Positions 1 through 9,100 of a stretch of 47,186 bases of DNA are shown in pieces. Under the pieces are notes generated by a model. That model ran no database searches and had not been told where the DNA came from. It was given only the letters and a program-made list of their open reading frames with translations. The translations under genes and the position numbers were made by a program. Numbering within the stretch: the stretch's first letter is position 1; the number at the start of each line of letters is the position of its first letter. The stretch comes from Bacteroidales bacterium (GTDB lineage Bacteria > Bacteroidota > Bacteroidia > Bacteroidales > G3-4614): contig JAGBHI010000023.1 of NCBI GenBank assembly GCA_017935575.1, positions 1-47,186 of the forward strand, in the 5' to 3' direction.

Positions 1-3000
1 GGGAATGCTTGCATCATCTCCTCTACAGTTACATCATCTTCAATACCTGTTGGCATGATATTAATAACCTCTATTGTTTTGGTATCAGAACCCCAACCAT
101 TGGCAAGAGTCAATGTTGCAGAATATGTTCCTTCTGTAGAGTATATTGCTTTTGCTGTACCTGCATCTTTATTTCCGTTAGAAGAGATTATTGAAGCTCT
201 CTTCAATGTCCATGTTGGCAATGTCTCAATCTTATAGTTTGTTCCTGAAATAAATGGAGCACCTGCTGCATACGATACTTGTTCAATAGCATATTTAGCA
301 TCTGTAATTGACTGTGGGTCATACTTATATGCCTTCAAAGAAGTGTTATATCCGGTACTTGCCATTGAGTTATCGCTTGCTGCCTCATTCTCAAAATCCC
401 AATAACCAATGAAATTAGCATCAGTAACAGAATTTACATGTTTCATTGACTCTTTAACCTCTGATGCAGTAAGCACTTTCTTATACAAACGAACCTCATC
501 AATTGTTCCGTCCATTCCGGCACGTTTTGAAGCACGACCTCCAATCATGATTACGTTTGAAGACAACCAATTATATAAACTTCCTGTTGATGTTCCTGAA
601 CCTATAAGTTTACCATTGATATAAAGAGTTAATGTTTTATTAGTACCTGACGAACCAATTACCATTGCTACGTGATACCATGTTTGAGGTTTAAATACAA
701 AGTCTTGTGACACTTGCACAGGTACTCCCCTGTTTACAGCTAAACGATAGTGGAACATCAAGTTGTTTTCGTGATAGCTATTACCATCATCGTCAGTTTG
801 TCCTTCGGGCACCAATTGACTCCAGATATAACCCCACTCTCCATTAGGATAAGAATCGGCAGATGAGCGAACATTCAACAATTGAGTTCCATTCTCTCCA
901 TGATTGATTGTATTCAAATACATCCAGAATGTTATTGAGAACTCAGTACTTGAATTAAAGTTGAGTTGATCGGCAGGGATACCAAATGCTTTTTCTCCAA
1001 GTGCAAATCCGCGAGATACATATCCATCAGCATCTGAACGTCCTGTATATGAATAGGTAACCTCTTCGCCTATCTCAACATATTGTTGACCTGGTTCGTG
1101 TTCGGTATCGTTTGCATCGTGAGTTAATCCCTTCTCTGTAGTCATTGTAAATGTTTTGATTTCAGGCAATGCACCTACTTCTGCAGGAGAAATTTGGATT
1201 TTACCACGATACACTTCAGTAATTCCATCAATTGTCAAATACAAATCATAGATTCCCTCTTCGTTCAATGAAGTTGTAAATTTATTGTCATTGAATGTTC
1301 CTTTAATAGCATCATTCTCTGAAGCTTTTATTACCCAAGTTGCTGCCGCATGAGTTGGGTCATCAAAGGCAACGGTAAATTGCTCACCAGCCTTAATAAT
1401 AGGTTTGTCAATTGAAAATCCTTCAACTGTTTGGTTAGTAGGAGGTGTTATCCAATCGCCCCAAGCAGTGGTAGATTCGTTCTTTCCATCTAACGATACT
1501 GCAGCAACACCTATACGTATTTTACCTCCTTGCTCATGATCGTAAGGAGCTCCTACAATATATGCTGCCCACGATGTTGTTGCTGTACACATTACAGGTT
1601 CACCACCCTCTTGTTGAGTGTAAATTTTGTAATACCAAGTATCAACATCTGTATTGTAGATTGATTCATATTGTTGACGTCCTGCCGAATTTTTATCGTA
1701 AGCACTCATGTCATAAACAATCTTCATATCAACTCCTTTATAGTTACGAGACATTGCTTTTGACAATGTAACAGATGGAGTTCCGGGAGTTACAGAAGTT
1801 CCACGAGTTATTGAAATCTCTCCTATCAAGACTTTGAAATCTGAAGATGTATTTTGGAACTTCAATCCAAGAAGAGCCAATGTCTTTCCGCCTAATTTGA
1901 AGCCACGAGAAGAGACTGAGATTACCTTCTCTTCCCAATCATCAGTTACTGTTGCAGATGTTTTTATTGCAGTAGAAACCTCTGTTGCAGGAGAATCTTC
2001 TGATGATCCTGTTATGTACATTGATCCCGAACCCGATAACACTTTATAACGAACAGTTATCTTGTCATTATTTTGCAGAGGATATTTAGTTTTAAATAGT
2101 TGCAAATATGTTTTAGTTGTTTCACCTGATATTTGCAAGCATGAACCTCCAAACCATGCATCGTCCCATGTAAATTCTGCAGTCATATCGGTTGATGCTG
2201 TAGAAGCATATTTACCCATATATGAAGTTGTCCACCACCAACGCCAAGTAGGCATATAATCTTGAATACCTATATTATACCACTCATTGTTGAATGTTCT
2301 TTCACCATTTACATTGAAGAATGCTCCGTTACCTAAGTTGAAGTATGTTACAAAAGGATCGGTTGCCAATGTTCCGCCATCTTGTGGAGTCAACGAACTA
2401 CGTGCTGTAATAAATGTTGCAAATCCCCAACAATCTGTTGCTGTTGAAGTGTGAGTGTGTTTATAAGTTAATTGAGGAAGATTTACAGGGTTATAGTTTG
2501 AACCAGAGAATACATTTTCTGAAATCAACTGATAAGTTTTTTGCATTTGAGCAGGGTTAGCGCCCAACTCTCCACGGCTCTCATAAATCATATTCATATT
2601 GTGAGCACCCCAAATACCAAGAGAGATAGGAGCATTCACAAGGTCAGGCCAGTATGCAGAACTTGAACCTTGATAATCAACACCGGCATATACATCATAT
2701 GATGAACGTCCAAAGCCCTCGGCTGTTGTACGAGAAGTATTCAAACTTGAAGTACTGAAACCATAATTCATAAAGTAGGCATTACTTGTAGGATATCCAT
2801 TGTAGTGGAACCAATCTTTATTTGAAGAAGAGAGAGATGCACTACCACCACAACTTCCGTCGCTTGTCATCAAAGAGTACCAGCAGTTATGGAATTGTGG
2901 TATGCCGTATGTATCTTTACCGGCAAAACAACCTGACAAGAAATTTTTCATTGCAGTTGCAAAACCTGTTCCGTTAACTGTTCCTGAGAATGTAAACTCA

Positions 3001-3611
3001 GAGTTAAATCCTATACCGTCAATTCCGTAGTAACGAAGGTATTTTAAGAATTTTGATGTACCACCGGTAATCATTGCCTTAAAGTTAGCACCATGGGGAA
3101 TTTGGTCGGGCGAGATATATGCAGCCCAAGGTACTGATGCCAATGTTGATGTTATTACACCGTTTTTATGGCAAACGTCCAACATAGCAGCCGGCATACG
3201 AACCATAGGAGCTGTCCAGTTTCCGAAAATATCGGTATAACTCCACATTGTCCAAACCTCTCCGCCAAAGAAATATGAAGGCAAAGCATTCCAACCTTCA
3301 CTACCTATAGGACACCACCACAAGAATTTTTTATTAGGAGTCAACGACTCTTTTATTTGTGTTTGCGCAAATGTAAAACGTTCACGAGGTTTTACACGAG
3401 AGATAAAGAACTGCTCGTTTTCTGCAGCATTTGAATCGTAGCCCTCATAAAGAGCCTTAACACCAATCTGGCTTTCGCTAAGCCCACTATACGCTGTACT
3501 CCATTCTGTTTGAGCAGCATAATCGACATATTTTGTATGAGTGGGAACCTGTGCAAATGCAACAGATGCCAACATAGCAAAAATGCCACTTAATAAGTAA
3601 ATTTTTCTCAT
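1..3611 (-). CDS. Secreted GH85-like endo-beta-N-acetylglucosaminidase, 3' end outside window
   Basis: The frame is open from ATG at 3611 to the window edge, about 1203 residues with no stop, so the C-terminus is missing. Residues 1-20 are a signal peptide ending in FAQ. Residues about 40-330 resemble the GH85 barrel: a Trp-rich start (FLWWCPIGSEGW), then YYGIDGIGFNSEF, where N203 and E205 fit the catalytic Asn-x-Glu pair of GH85. These enzymes cleave the chitobiose core of N-glycans. Residues about 607-720 look fibronectin-like. Residues about 858-1075 form a LamG/concanavalin-like module (WYHVAMVIG, GTIDEVRLYKK), followed by a PKD-like stretch. The last visible residues (TGIEDDVTVEE...AFP) resemble the lead-in to a T9SS type A sorting domain. 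The fold and signal peptide are seen; family membership comes from the motif; secretion route is inferred. Confidence 0.78.
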   Translation of the reverse strand, partial: MRKIYLLSGIFAMLASVAFAQVPTHTKYVDYAAQTEWSTAYSGLSESQIGVKALYEGYDSNAAENEQFFISRVKPRERFTFAQTQIKESLTPNKKFLWWCPIGSEGWNALPSYFFGGEVWTMWSYTDIFGNWTAPMVRMPAAMLDVCHKNGVITSTLASVPWAAYISPDQIPHGANFKAMITGGTSKFLKYLRYYGIDGIGFNSEFTFSGTVNGTGFATAMKNFLSGCFAGKDTYGIPQFHNCWYSLMTSDGSCGGSASLSSSNKDWFHYNGYPTSNAYFMNYGFSTSSLNTSRTTAEGFGRSSYDVYAGVDYQGSSSAYWPDLVNAPISLGIWGAHNMNMIYESRGELGANPAQMQKTYQLISENVFSGSNYNPVNLPQLTYKHTHTSTATDCWGFATFITARSSLTPQDGGTLATDPFVTYFNLGNGAFFNVNGERTFNNEWYNIGIQDYMPTWRWWWTTSYMGKYASTASTDMTAEFTWDDAWFGGSCLQISGETTKTYLQLFKTKYPLQNNDKITVRYKVLSGSGSMYITGSSEDSPATEVSTAIKTSATVTDDWEEKVISVSSRGFKLGGKTLALLGLKFQNTSSDFKVLIGEISITRGTSVTPGTPSVTLSKAMSRNYKGVDMKIVYDMSAYDKNSAGRQQYESIYNTDVDTWYYKIYTQQEGGEPVMCTATTSWAAYIVGAPYDHEQGGKIRIGVAAVSLDGKNESTTAWGDWITPPTNQTVEGFSIDKPIIKAGEQFTVAFDDPTHAAATWVIKASENDAIKGTFNDNKFTTSLNEEGIYDLYLTIDGITEVYRGKIQISPAEVGALPEIKTFTMTTEKGLTHDANDTEHEPGQQYVEIGEEVTYSYTGRSDADGYVSRGFALGEKAFGIPADQLNFNSSTEFSITFWMYLNTINHGENGTQLLNVRSSADSYPNGEWGYIWSQLVPEGQTDDDGNSYHENNLMFHYRLAVNRGVPVQVSQDFVFKPQTWYHVAMVIGSSGTNKTLTLYINGKLIGSGTSTGSLYNWLSSNVIMIGGRASKRAGMDGTIDEVRLYKKVLTASEVKESMKHVNSVTDANFIGYWDFENEAASDNSMASTGYNTSLKAYKYDPQSITDAKYAIEQVSYAAGAPFISGTNYKIETLPTWTLKRASIISSNGNKDAGTAKAIYSTEGTYSATLTLANGWGSDTKTIEVINIMPTGIEDDVTVEEMMQAF

Positions 3612-3682
3612 AAAATAATAAATTTAGTGGTTATTATGTTTCTGTCTTTCACGCTAATTATAACTTATAATGCTCCACGATG

Positions 3683-3690
3683 CAAAAATA
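3683..3690 (-). promoter_or_regulatory. Candidate -7 box for the GH85 gene
   Basis: The minus strand reads TATTTTTG, matching the Bacteroidota TAnnTTTG -7 element, 72 bases before the GH85 start codon. I do not see a good TTTG -33 box at the expected spacing, so this is tentative. Confidence 0.4.
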
Positions 3691-3850
3691 GAAAATATTT
3701 GTAAATATAAATAATTTTTAGTGTAAACTATTTTATTTTTTTCTTGTTTTTTTATACTTTAGCAACAGATAAGATTAGAGAAGTTATATAGATTACCATA
3801 TAGAACTTGCTCTAATTTAGAGTATAGGACTTTAATAAAAATTGTAGATT

Positions 3851-4267
3851 ATGTCAATAAACAAAGTAATTCTTGTCGGAAACGTGGGTAAAGATCCTGA
3901 AGTGAGATATGTTGAAACAAATGTTTGCGTTGCAAACTTCCCTCTTGCAACAAGCGAAAGGGGTTATACTTCACGTTCAGGAGCACAAATACCCGAACGT
4001 ACCGAATGGCACAACATTGTACTATGGCGCGGGTTGGCTGAGGTGGCTGAGAAATATGTAAAGAAAGGAACCCAGCTATATATTGAAGGCAAACTTCGCA
4101 CTCGTTCATGGACAGACAGCAACAATGTTGTACGTTACACCACCGAAATATATGCCGACAATATGGAAATCCTAAGCCGTCGCGACACCAACAACTCGCA
4201 ACCGGCTCAAGCACAACCGGCAGTTGAAACTCCAATTGTTGACGAGAGTAACGACCTCCCATTTTAG
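3851..4267 (+). CDS. ssb: Single-stranded DNA-binding protein
   Basis: 138 residues. The N-terminal OB fold begins MSINKVILVGNVGKDPEVRY and includes the typical TEWHNIVLW and YVKKGTQLYIEGKLRTR segments. The C-terminus is a Gln/Pro-rich linker ending in acidic DESNDLPF, the tip that recruits repair and replication partners. SSB coats single-stranded DNA during replication, recombination and repair. It is the first gene of a plus-strand run with gldD and a phosphopantetheinyl transferase. The order ssb-(gldE)-gldD-sfp is common in Bacteroidota. Length and motifs are ordinary for the family. An antisense frame covering the same bases is a shadow. Confidence 0.97.
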   Translation: MSINKVILVGNVGKDPEVRYVETNVCVANFPLATSERGYTSRSGAQIPERTEWHNIVLWRGLAEVAEKYVKKGTQLYIEGKLRTRSWTDSNNVVRYTTEIYADNMEILSRRDTNNSQPAQAQPAVETPIVDESNDLPF

Positions 4268-4311
4268 TTATCGGCTATTAGTCTAATTGGTCAATTGAGA
4301 CTAATAAGATT

Positions 4312-4881
4312 ATGAAAAGCATAAGAGCTATAGTAATAATATCATTAACATTTATAGCGTTTGGGTGCAGAGAAAAAACTGCACCCAAACCTTTTGCATA
4401 TCCCCATATTGAGAATTCAACAATCCAATACGAACCTCTCAAAAAGAATAATTTCCCAATTACATTTAATATTGCAGATAATGCCAATATAGTTATTGAC
4501 TCACTCAATAGCAGGTGGGTAAATATCATATATCCGACATACGACGCTACAATATATTGTTCATATATATCAACCGATATTAAATCGGTAAATAAAGAGA
4601 AGAGCAAAAGTAGAGAATTAGTATATGTTCACTCACATAGAGCATCAGAAATTAATGCATTAAACTATAACGACACCATAAAAGGCATTTCGGCAGAGCT
4701 ATATCAACTAAAAGGCAACACCGCAACTCCTTTACAATTTATGGTAAGCGATGACAACTCTTTTATATTCCGAGGCTCACTCTATTTCAACAATAAAGTA
4801 ACGTCCGATTCTGTTGCACCTATAATTGAATATATCAAAGAGGATATTATTGAAATAGTAGAGAGTATAAACAAAAGATAG
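4312..4881 (+). CDS. gldD: Gliding-motility-type lipoprotein GldD
   Basis: 189 residues with an SPII signal peptide (lipid-bearing Cys at residue 19, FIAFGC). The body matches the GldD pattern I recall: KPFAYPHI near the start, WVNIIYPTYDATIYCSY in the middle, then ELYQLKGNTATPLQFMVSDD and RGSLYFNNK...DSVAPIIEYIKEDI. GldD is linked to gliding and type IX secretion in Bacteroidota; its biochemical role is not settled. The residues after the Cys (REKTAP) do not look like a surface-export signal, so a periplasm-facing lipoprotein is likely. The next gene starts on the base after its stop. The usual neighbour gldE is absent between ssb and gldD. Confidence 0.85.
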   Translation: MKSIRAIVIISLTFIAFGCREKTAPKPFAYPHIENSTIQYEPLKKNNFPITFNIADNANIVIDSLNSRWVNIIYPTYDATIYCSYISTDIKSVNKEKSKSRELVYVHSHRASEINALNYNDTIKGISAELYQLKGNTATPLQFMVSDDNSFIFRGSLYFNNKVTSDSVAPIIEYIKEDIIEIVESINKR

Positions 4882-5505
4882 ATGGCTCTTATATATAACA
4901 TATCAACAAAAGCATACTCTCTTGCAATTTGGGAAGTATCAGAGAGCACCGAAGAGTTATCAAAAGAACTTGACTCTCCTTCAATTTTACAAAATATTCT
5001 CAACGAAGCAAAAACAGAAAAACGACACAAAGAACGCATTACAGCACATATTGTCTTAAAACACCTACTTGGAGAGATTAAAGAGATTAAACATGACGCA
5101 AACAATGCGCCATACATTGAGAATAGCAACTTGCATATAAGCATCTCACACACAAACAACTTGGTAGCTGTTGCCATAAGCAACAAACCAATAGGCATAG
5201 ATATAGAAGACAGAGAGCGAAAGCAGTTACAATTATCTCATAAATTTACCACCAAACAAGAAAAAGAGTGGATAGATAACTGCAAAGCAATTGAGGGGAA
5301 ACAGCTAATAGCCGAAGTTATATGGTCGACCAAAGAGGCAATTTACAAACTTGCCAATATCAAAGGACTACTGTTTGAAAGCGAAATAGAGATAACCCCT
5401 TTTGTTCCACAATCAGAGACAAACTTCAAAGCCACCTATTTAGACAAAAACACAACCAACCATCTCCTTTTAACGGATAGTGTATTATTAGTTGTTAGTT
5501 GTTAG
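4882..5505 (+). CDS. 4'-phosphopantetheinyl transferase, Sfp superfamily
   Basis: 207 residues. It carries the two hallmark motifs: GIDIED (D107, E109) and WSTKEAIYKL (E152), which bind Mg2+ and CoA, and an upstream HISISHTNNLVAVAIS segment that also fits the family. The enzyme moves the phosphopantetheine arm of CoA onto a serine of an acyl or peptidyl carrier protein. The ATG directly abuts the gldD stop, so the two are probably translationally coupled. No carrier protein or synthase gene lies nearby, so the substrate cannot be named; it may serve the fatty-acid ACP. The final residues fall in a short TTAGTTG-type repeat tract and could be slightly altered. Confidence 0.88.
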   Translation: MALIYNISTKAYSLAIWEVSESTEELSKELDSPSILQNILNEAKTEKRHKERITAHIVLKHLLGEIKEIKHDANNAPYIENSNLHISISHTNNLVAVAISNKPIGIDIEDRERKQLQLSHKFTTKQEKEWIDNCKAIEGKQLIAEVIWSTKEAIYKLANIKGLLFESEIEITPFVPQSETNFKATYLDKNTTNHLLLTDSVLLVVSC

Positions 5506-5545
5506 TTGTTAGTTTTTGGCTTCGCCACCCCTTCGGGGTAGTTGT
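5502..5545. repeat. TTAGTTG repeat with GC-rich tail
   Basis: Several TTAGTTG units are followed by a short GC-rich inverted repeat (CCACCCCTTCGGGGTAG). A related stretch lies after surE at about 17865-17905, and a shorter minus-strand relative at 13563-13588. This looks like a small dispersed intergenic repeat. Confidence 0.5.
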
Positions 5546-5566
5546 ACTAAGATTACTAAGGTAAGT

Positions 5567-5605
5567 AGGATAACTATGTTTCCTAAGTTTTTACATAGTT
5601 ATCTT
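5567..5605 (+). terminator. Hairpin downstream of the phosphopantetheinyl transferase gene
   Basis: Arms 5567-5579 (AGGATAACTATGT) and 5593-5605 pair over 13 bp with one G-T pair. There is no clear U tract on the plus side, so it is only a possible terminator for the ssb-gldD-sfp run. Confidence 0.4.
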
Positions 5606-5630
5606 ATAAAACAAAAAAAAGGTTTGCACA

Positions 5631-5685
5631 AAAATGAAGTGAACCCCAAAGTTTTTTGTCCAAACTTTGAGGTTCGCTTCATTTT
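5631..5685. terminator. Long hairpin between convergent genes
   Basis: Arms 5631-5655 and 5661-5685 pair almost perfectly (about 25 bp with two mismatches, loop of about 5). The core CCCAAAGTTT / AAACTTTGAGG resembles the terminator after the B12 operon at 43957. On the minus strand it is followed by a T-rich run, so it most likely ends transcription of the small gene at 5724-5909 and possibly also the plus-strand operon. Confidence 0.65.
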
Positions 5686-5723
5686 GATATGACAACTGAA
5701 AGCTGATAACTGACAGCTGACTA

Positions 5724-5909
5724 TTAATCCTCTTTTTTACCTTTCTTAATCAATCTGAAAACGTATGCAGCTCCCAAACCTAACAAACCAAGGATACTCT
5801 CCACAATGGGTACTGCACCTGGATCTTCAGGAGGGTTAGGGAAAGTTGATTGAGCCATTACAGATACTGTTACCAAAACAGCTACTGCTATTAATGCAAT
5901 TTTTTTCAT
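5724..5909 (-). CDS. 61-residue secreted protein with tripartite sorting-tail look
   Basis: The protein is little more than a signal peptide (residues 1-19, cut after VMA) plus a proline-rich stretch (PNPPEDPGAVPI), a single hydrophobic helix (about residues 36-53, LGLLGLGAAYVF) and a basic tail (RLIKKGKKED). The order motif-helix-basic tail is that of exosortase/rhomboid-type sorting signals, and the PxDPGxxPI motif recalls the short PID-CTERM tails of Bacteroidota as I remember them. It has its own promoter (5954-5984) and terminator (5631-5685), which argues for a real gene. The function is unknown and no sorting enzyme is visible in the window. Confidence 0.7.
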   Translation of the reverse strand: MKKIALIAVAVLVTVSVMAQSTFPNPPEDPGAVPIVESILGLLGLGAAYVFRLIKKGKKED

Positions 5910-5953
5910 ATTATATCTTATTTTTATTATTTACCATTTGCTTTTTGCGGGTG

Positions 5954-5984
5954 CAAAGATAATAATAATTTACTAATTAACAAA
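5954..5984 (-). promoter_or_regulatory. Promoter of the 61-residue protein gene
   Basis: Minus-strand -7 box TATCTTTG at 5954-5961 and -33 box TTTG at 5981-5984 with 19 bases between them, a near-consensus Bacteroidota housekeeping promoter. The start codon is 45 bases downstream. Confidence 0.75.
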
Positions 5985-6035
5985 CCTTTATTAAATCTTT
6001 TATAAAATTAATTCGCCCTTAAAAGATTTAAATTT

Positions 6036-6082
6036 AACAAACTCCCTTTGTCAAAAGGGTATTAACAAAGGAGAGTTTGTTT
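6036..6082 (-). terminator. Terminator hairpin of the large repeat protein gene
   Basis: AACAAACTCCCTTTGT at 6036-6051 pairs with ACAAAGGAGAGTTTGT at 6065-6080, about 15 of 16 bp. It sits 20 bases beyond the stop of the 1739-residue protein on the minus strand. Confidence 0.7.
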
Positions 6083-6101
6083 TTAAGATTTATCAAAATT
6101 A

Positions 6102-9100
6102 TTATTTAACCACTTTAACTGCAGTGTTAGCAACTTTTACTATTATTACACCATTTACTGATGTATTTAGTGTTGTTACTCCCTCTTCTGCAAGAGCTGT
6201 TGCTACTACTTGTCCGTTTGTTGTGATTACTGATACCTCTGAGCCTGCTTCTGCTCCGTAAACTTTAATCTCGTCGCCGTTTACTACTACTTTAACATCG
6301 CCATCAACTGTTGCTTGCGCTATTCCTGTTAAGTCTGATGCATTGATAGTAAAGCGGTTGTTGAATGTTCCTGCTTCGCTTTGGAAGGTGTAGCTGTCGC
6401 CCAATGTCATTACTGTCTCTGTGCCTGCTACGTTATCTACCAATACTACACTTGCGTTATCGGGTATTGATGTCATTGTCAATGTTTGCTCGCCTGCTTG
6501 GGTTGCTTTGTAACCCATTGCCATACTTGTTAATGCAGGTTGCTCACTTACTGTCATCTTCATATTGCCTTTTACTAAGTATAGTTGTGATAGCTTGCTG
6601 TTCATTGCCGGGAAGTATAGTGCGTCTTCGTTACGTACATACTCTTCGTTGGCATCTTCTACCAATAGGATTCTTGCTTCGTCCTCGCCATTCAATGAGA
6701 ATTCTAATTTTCCGAATATCTCGCTTGCGTCAGCAAATGCTCCGGCTGCTCCGGCTGAGAATACCATTTTCATGAAATCATCGGCACTTTGTGTAAACCA
6801 TGCTGCATAGGGTTGGATTGTTGCTGATTGGCTTCCTGAATATGCATCGTAGCTTCCATCTTCTGCATTATATACATATAGTGAATATCCTGTTCCTTTT
6901 GATGCGTTTGCCAATGTTGGGTTTCCGTAGAAGTTCCAGTCTGCATCTGCTCCTCCGTTTACTGTACTTGCGTAACGACTCAAATTAATCTCTTTGTCTG
7001 AACCATCGTATGTAGCCGATGCTGCTTTAAAGGTTACTGTTTGCTCATCTCCATTTTCTATAGCTACTGCTACCGCAAAACCTTGATATGGTGCAATGGT
7101 TGTTCCTGTTAGTTCTACCCAACCTGATTTTGTCCAATTCTCTACACTGTTAGCTGCTCGGTATGAAGCATTATAAACCAATACTTTGATATTACTATCT
7201 TTTACTGCTGGTGCTCCATCTACTGTTACGTTAGCTAAGTCAACTGCAAATGGCAATGACATTAGTGCCCATTTCTCTTTCTCTACTACACGACTTACCT
7301 CTAATACTGCTGTTATTTGTCCTCCGTCTTCTATCTTAATTTCGGGGGTTGTTCCGTCTGCCTCTACTTTTACGGCTACTTTATCTGCTGTAATTGTATT
7401 TGCTTGTACGTCCCAAACATTTCCGTTAGCAACATTTACATTAGTATATGATGCATCTGCTGTCTCTTCTTTGCTGTCAGTTGTTACGTCTAAATCGCCT
7501 TGTTTAATTAGTCCAAAGATTGCCTCAAAGTCAAGATCCTCAGTTACAACAGTTGTCCATGGGTTTTGAGGAGCTCCTTCGCCACCGTCAACCATCCAAA
7601 CTACAAACTCATAACCTGCATCTGGTGTTGCTGTAAGTGTTATAGTTGCTCCGTACTCTACTGGAGATGCTACCGGCTCAACAGAACCACCTTTTCCTGC
7701 TGTTACTGTTACGTTGAATGTTTTCTTAACAAAGTTAGCAACGAAAGTTGTAGCCTCAGTGATAGCCTCGCTTGTGAATGATTCACTTGTTGAAACCTCT
7801 GCACCATTTACAGTCCAGTTAACGAAGTTATATCCCTCGTTTGCTGTTGCTGTCAACTCTACTGTTTGTCCCTCTTCTACCTCATTAGCAGAGATTGTTA
7901 CTTGACCACCTTCTGCCGGTGCAGCCTCAGCTGATACTGCATATACAGGTGTTGGAGCTGTGTACTCAACCTCTACCAAACGGATTGCTGAAGTAAATGT
8001 TCCGTTGCAGAATGGAGTTCCTGCTCCGTCAAATGTTTTATCGTTTTTAACAACGATAGCACCTTTCTCCTCTACTCCTGATTTGTATCCACGAAGTCCA
8101 AACATATAAACCATTCCTAATAATTGCTCAGCTGTTGCTGTTACATTTGCATTTGCTCCTACTGCCAATTTGAATATCTCAAATTTTGAGATATCTTGTA
8201 ACTCTGCCTCAAGACCTGAGTTACTTACTCCTGTCATCCAATCTACTGATGTTTTTGTAGGATATGCAAAATATTTGTTATTGGTTACGTTTTGGAATAC
8301 ATATTTACCATCAACTATTGAGCAAAGGAATTTAGCCTCTTCTGCAAATTCTGCTCCTGTGTAGTCAGCCAATCCTAATACATCGCTATTATTATAAACA
8401 TAGAATTGTTGTGATGGGGTTACAGCTGCTACCATAGCATATGCTTTTCCTGCCTCAGGCATTGTAACCTCTGTCTCAGCATAGTATGCTGGTATTGCTG
8501 CATCTAATGCTGCTTTTTGTGCAATTGTTGGTGCTGCTGTTGCTGCTTCAATTGCTGATTGTAATGCTGTGTAAGCGGCTGATGTTGTTGCAGGGAAACC
8601 TACTCCGGTTTGTGCTATAAGTGCCTCTGCTGTTGCAAGTGCCTCTACTGTTGCTGGCCACTCAGCTATGATTTGGAAATTTGCTACAACCTCTGCATCT
8701 GCAGTTGCAGTATATGTAAATGTTGCATTTGTTGATACCTCTGCTCCTGCTACTGTCCAATTTACAAATTCGTATCCCTCATTGGCTGTTGCTTCCATTG
8801 TGTAAACATCTTGCTCGGTCATTGCTGATGTTACGCTACCCATTGCGGCATCGTTAGCTACTGCTGTTACATTATAGGTGGGTACTAATGGAAGTTCAAT
8901 GCGAAGTGTAATATCAACAATACATCCATTATTGTTCTTTATATCTGTATCACCACAAGCATTAATGCTGTTCCAATCTATTTTGAAACGTAAACGGTAA
9001 TCTCCTGCAGCCATATTTGCAGGTAATGTCCATGATGGGATATTTCCATTTGTAACTCCACATCCAGCACTTACTGATTGTCCTTTTGCATCACGCCAAT

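Noticed and set aside
3849..4262. 137-residue minus-strand frame
   Set aside because: Lies entirely antisense to ssb and has no family features.
7186..7569. Plus-strand frames across the giant surface-protein gene
   Set aside because: They mirror the codon bias of the repeat protein; no start signals or domains.
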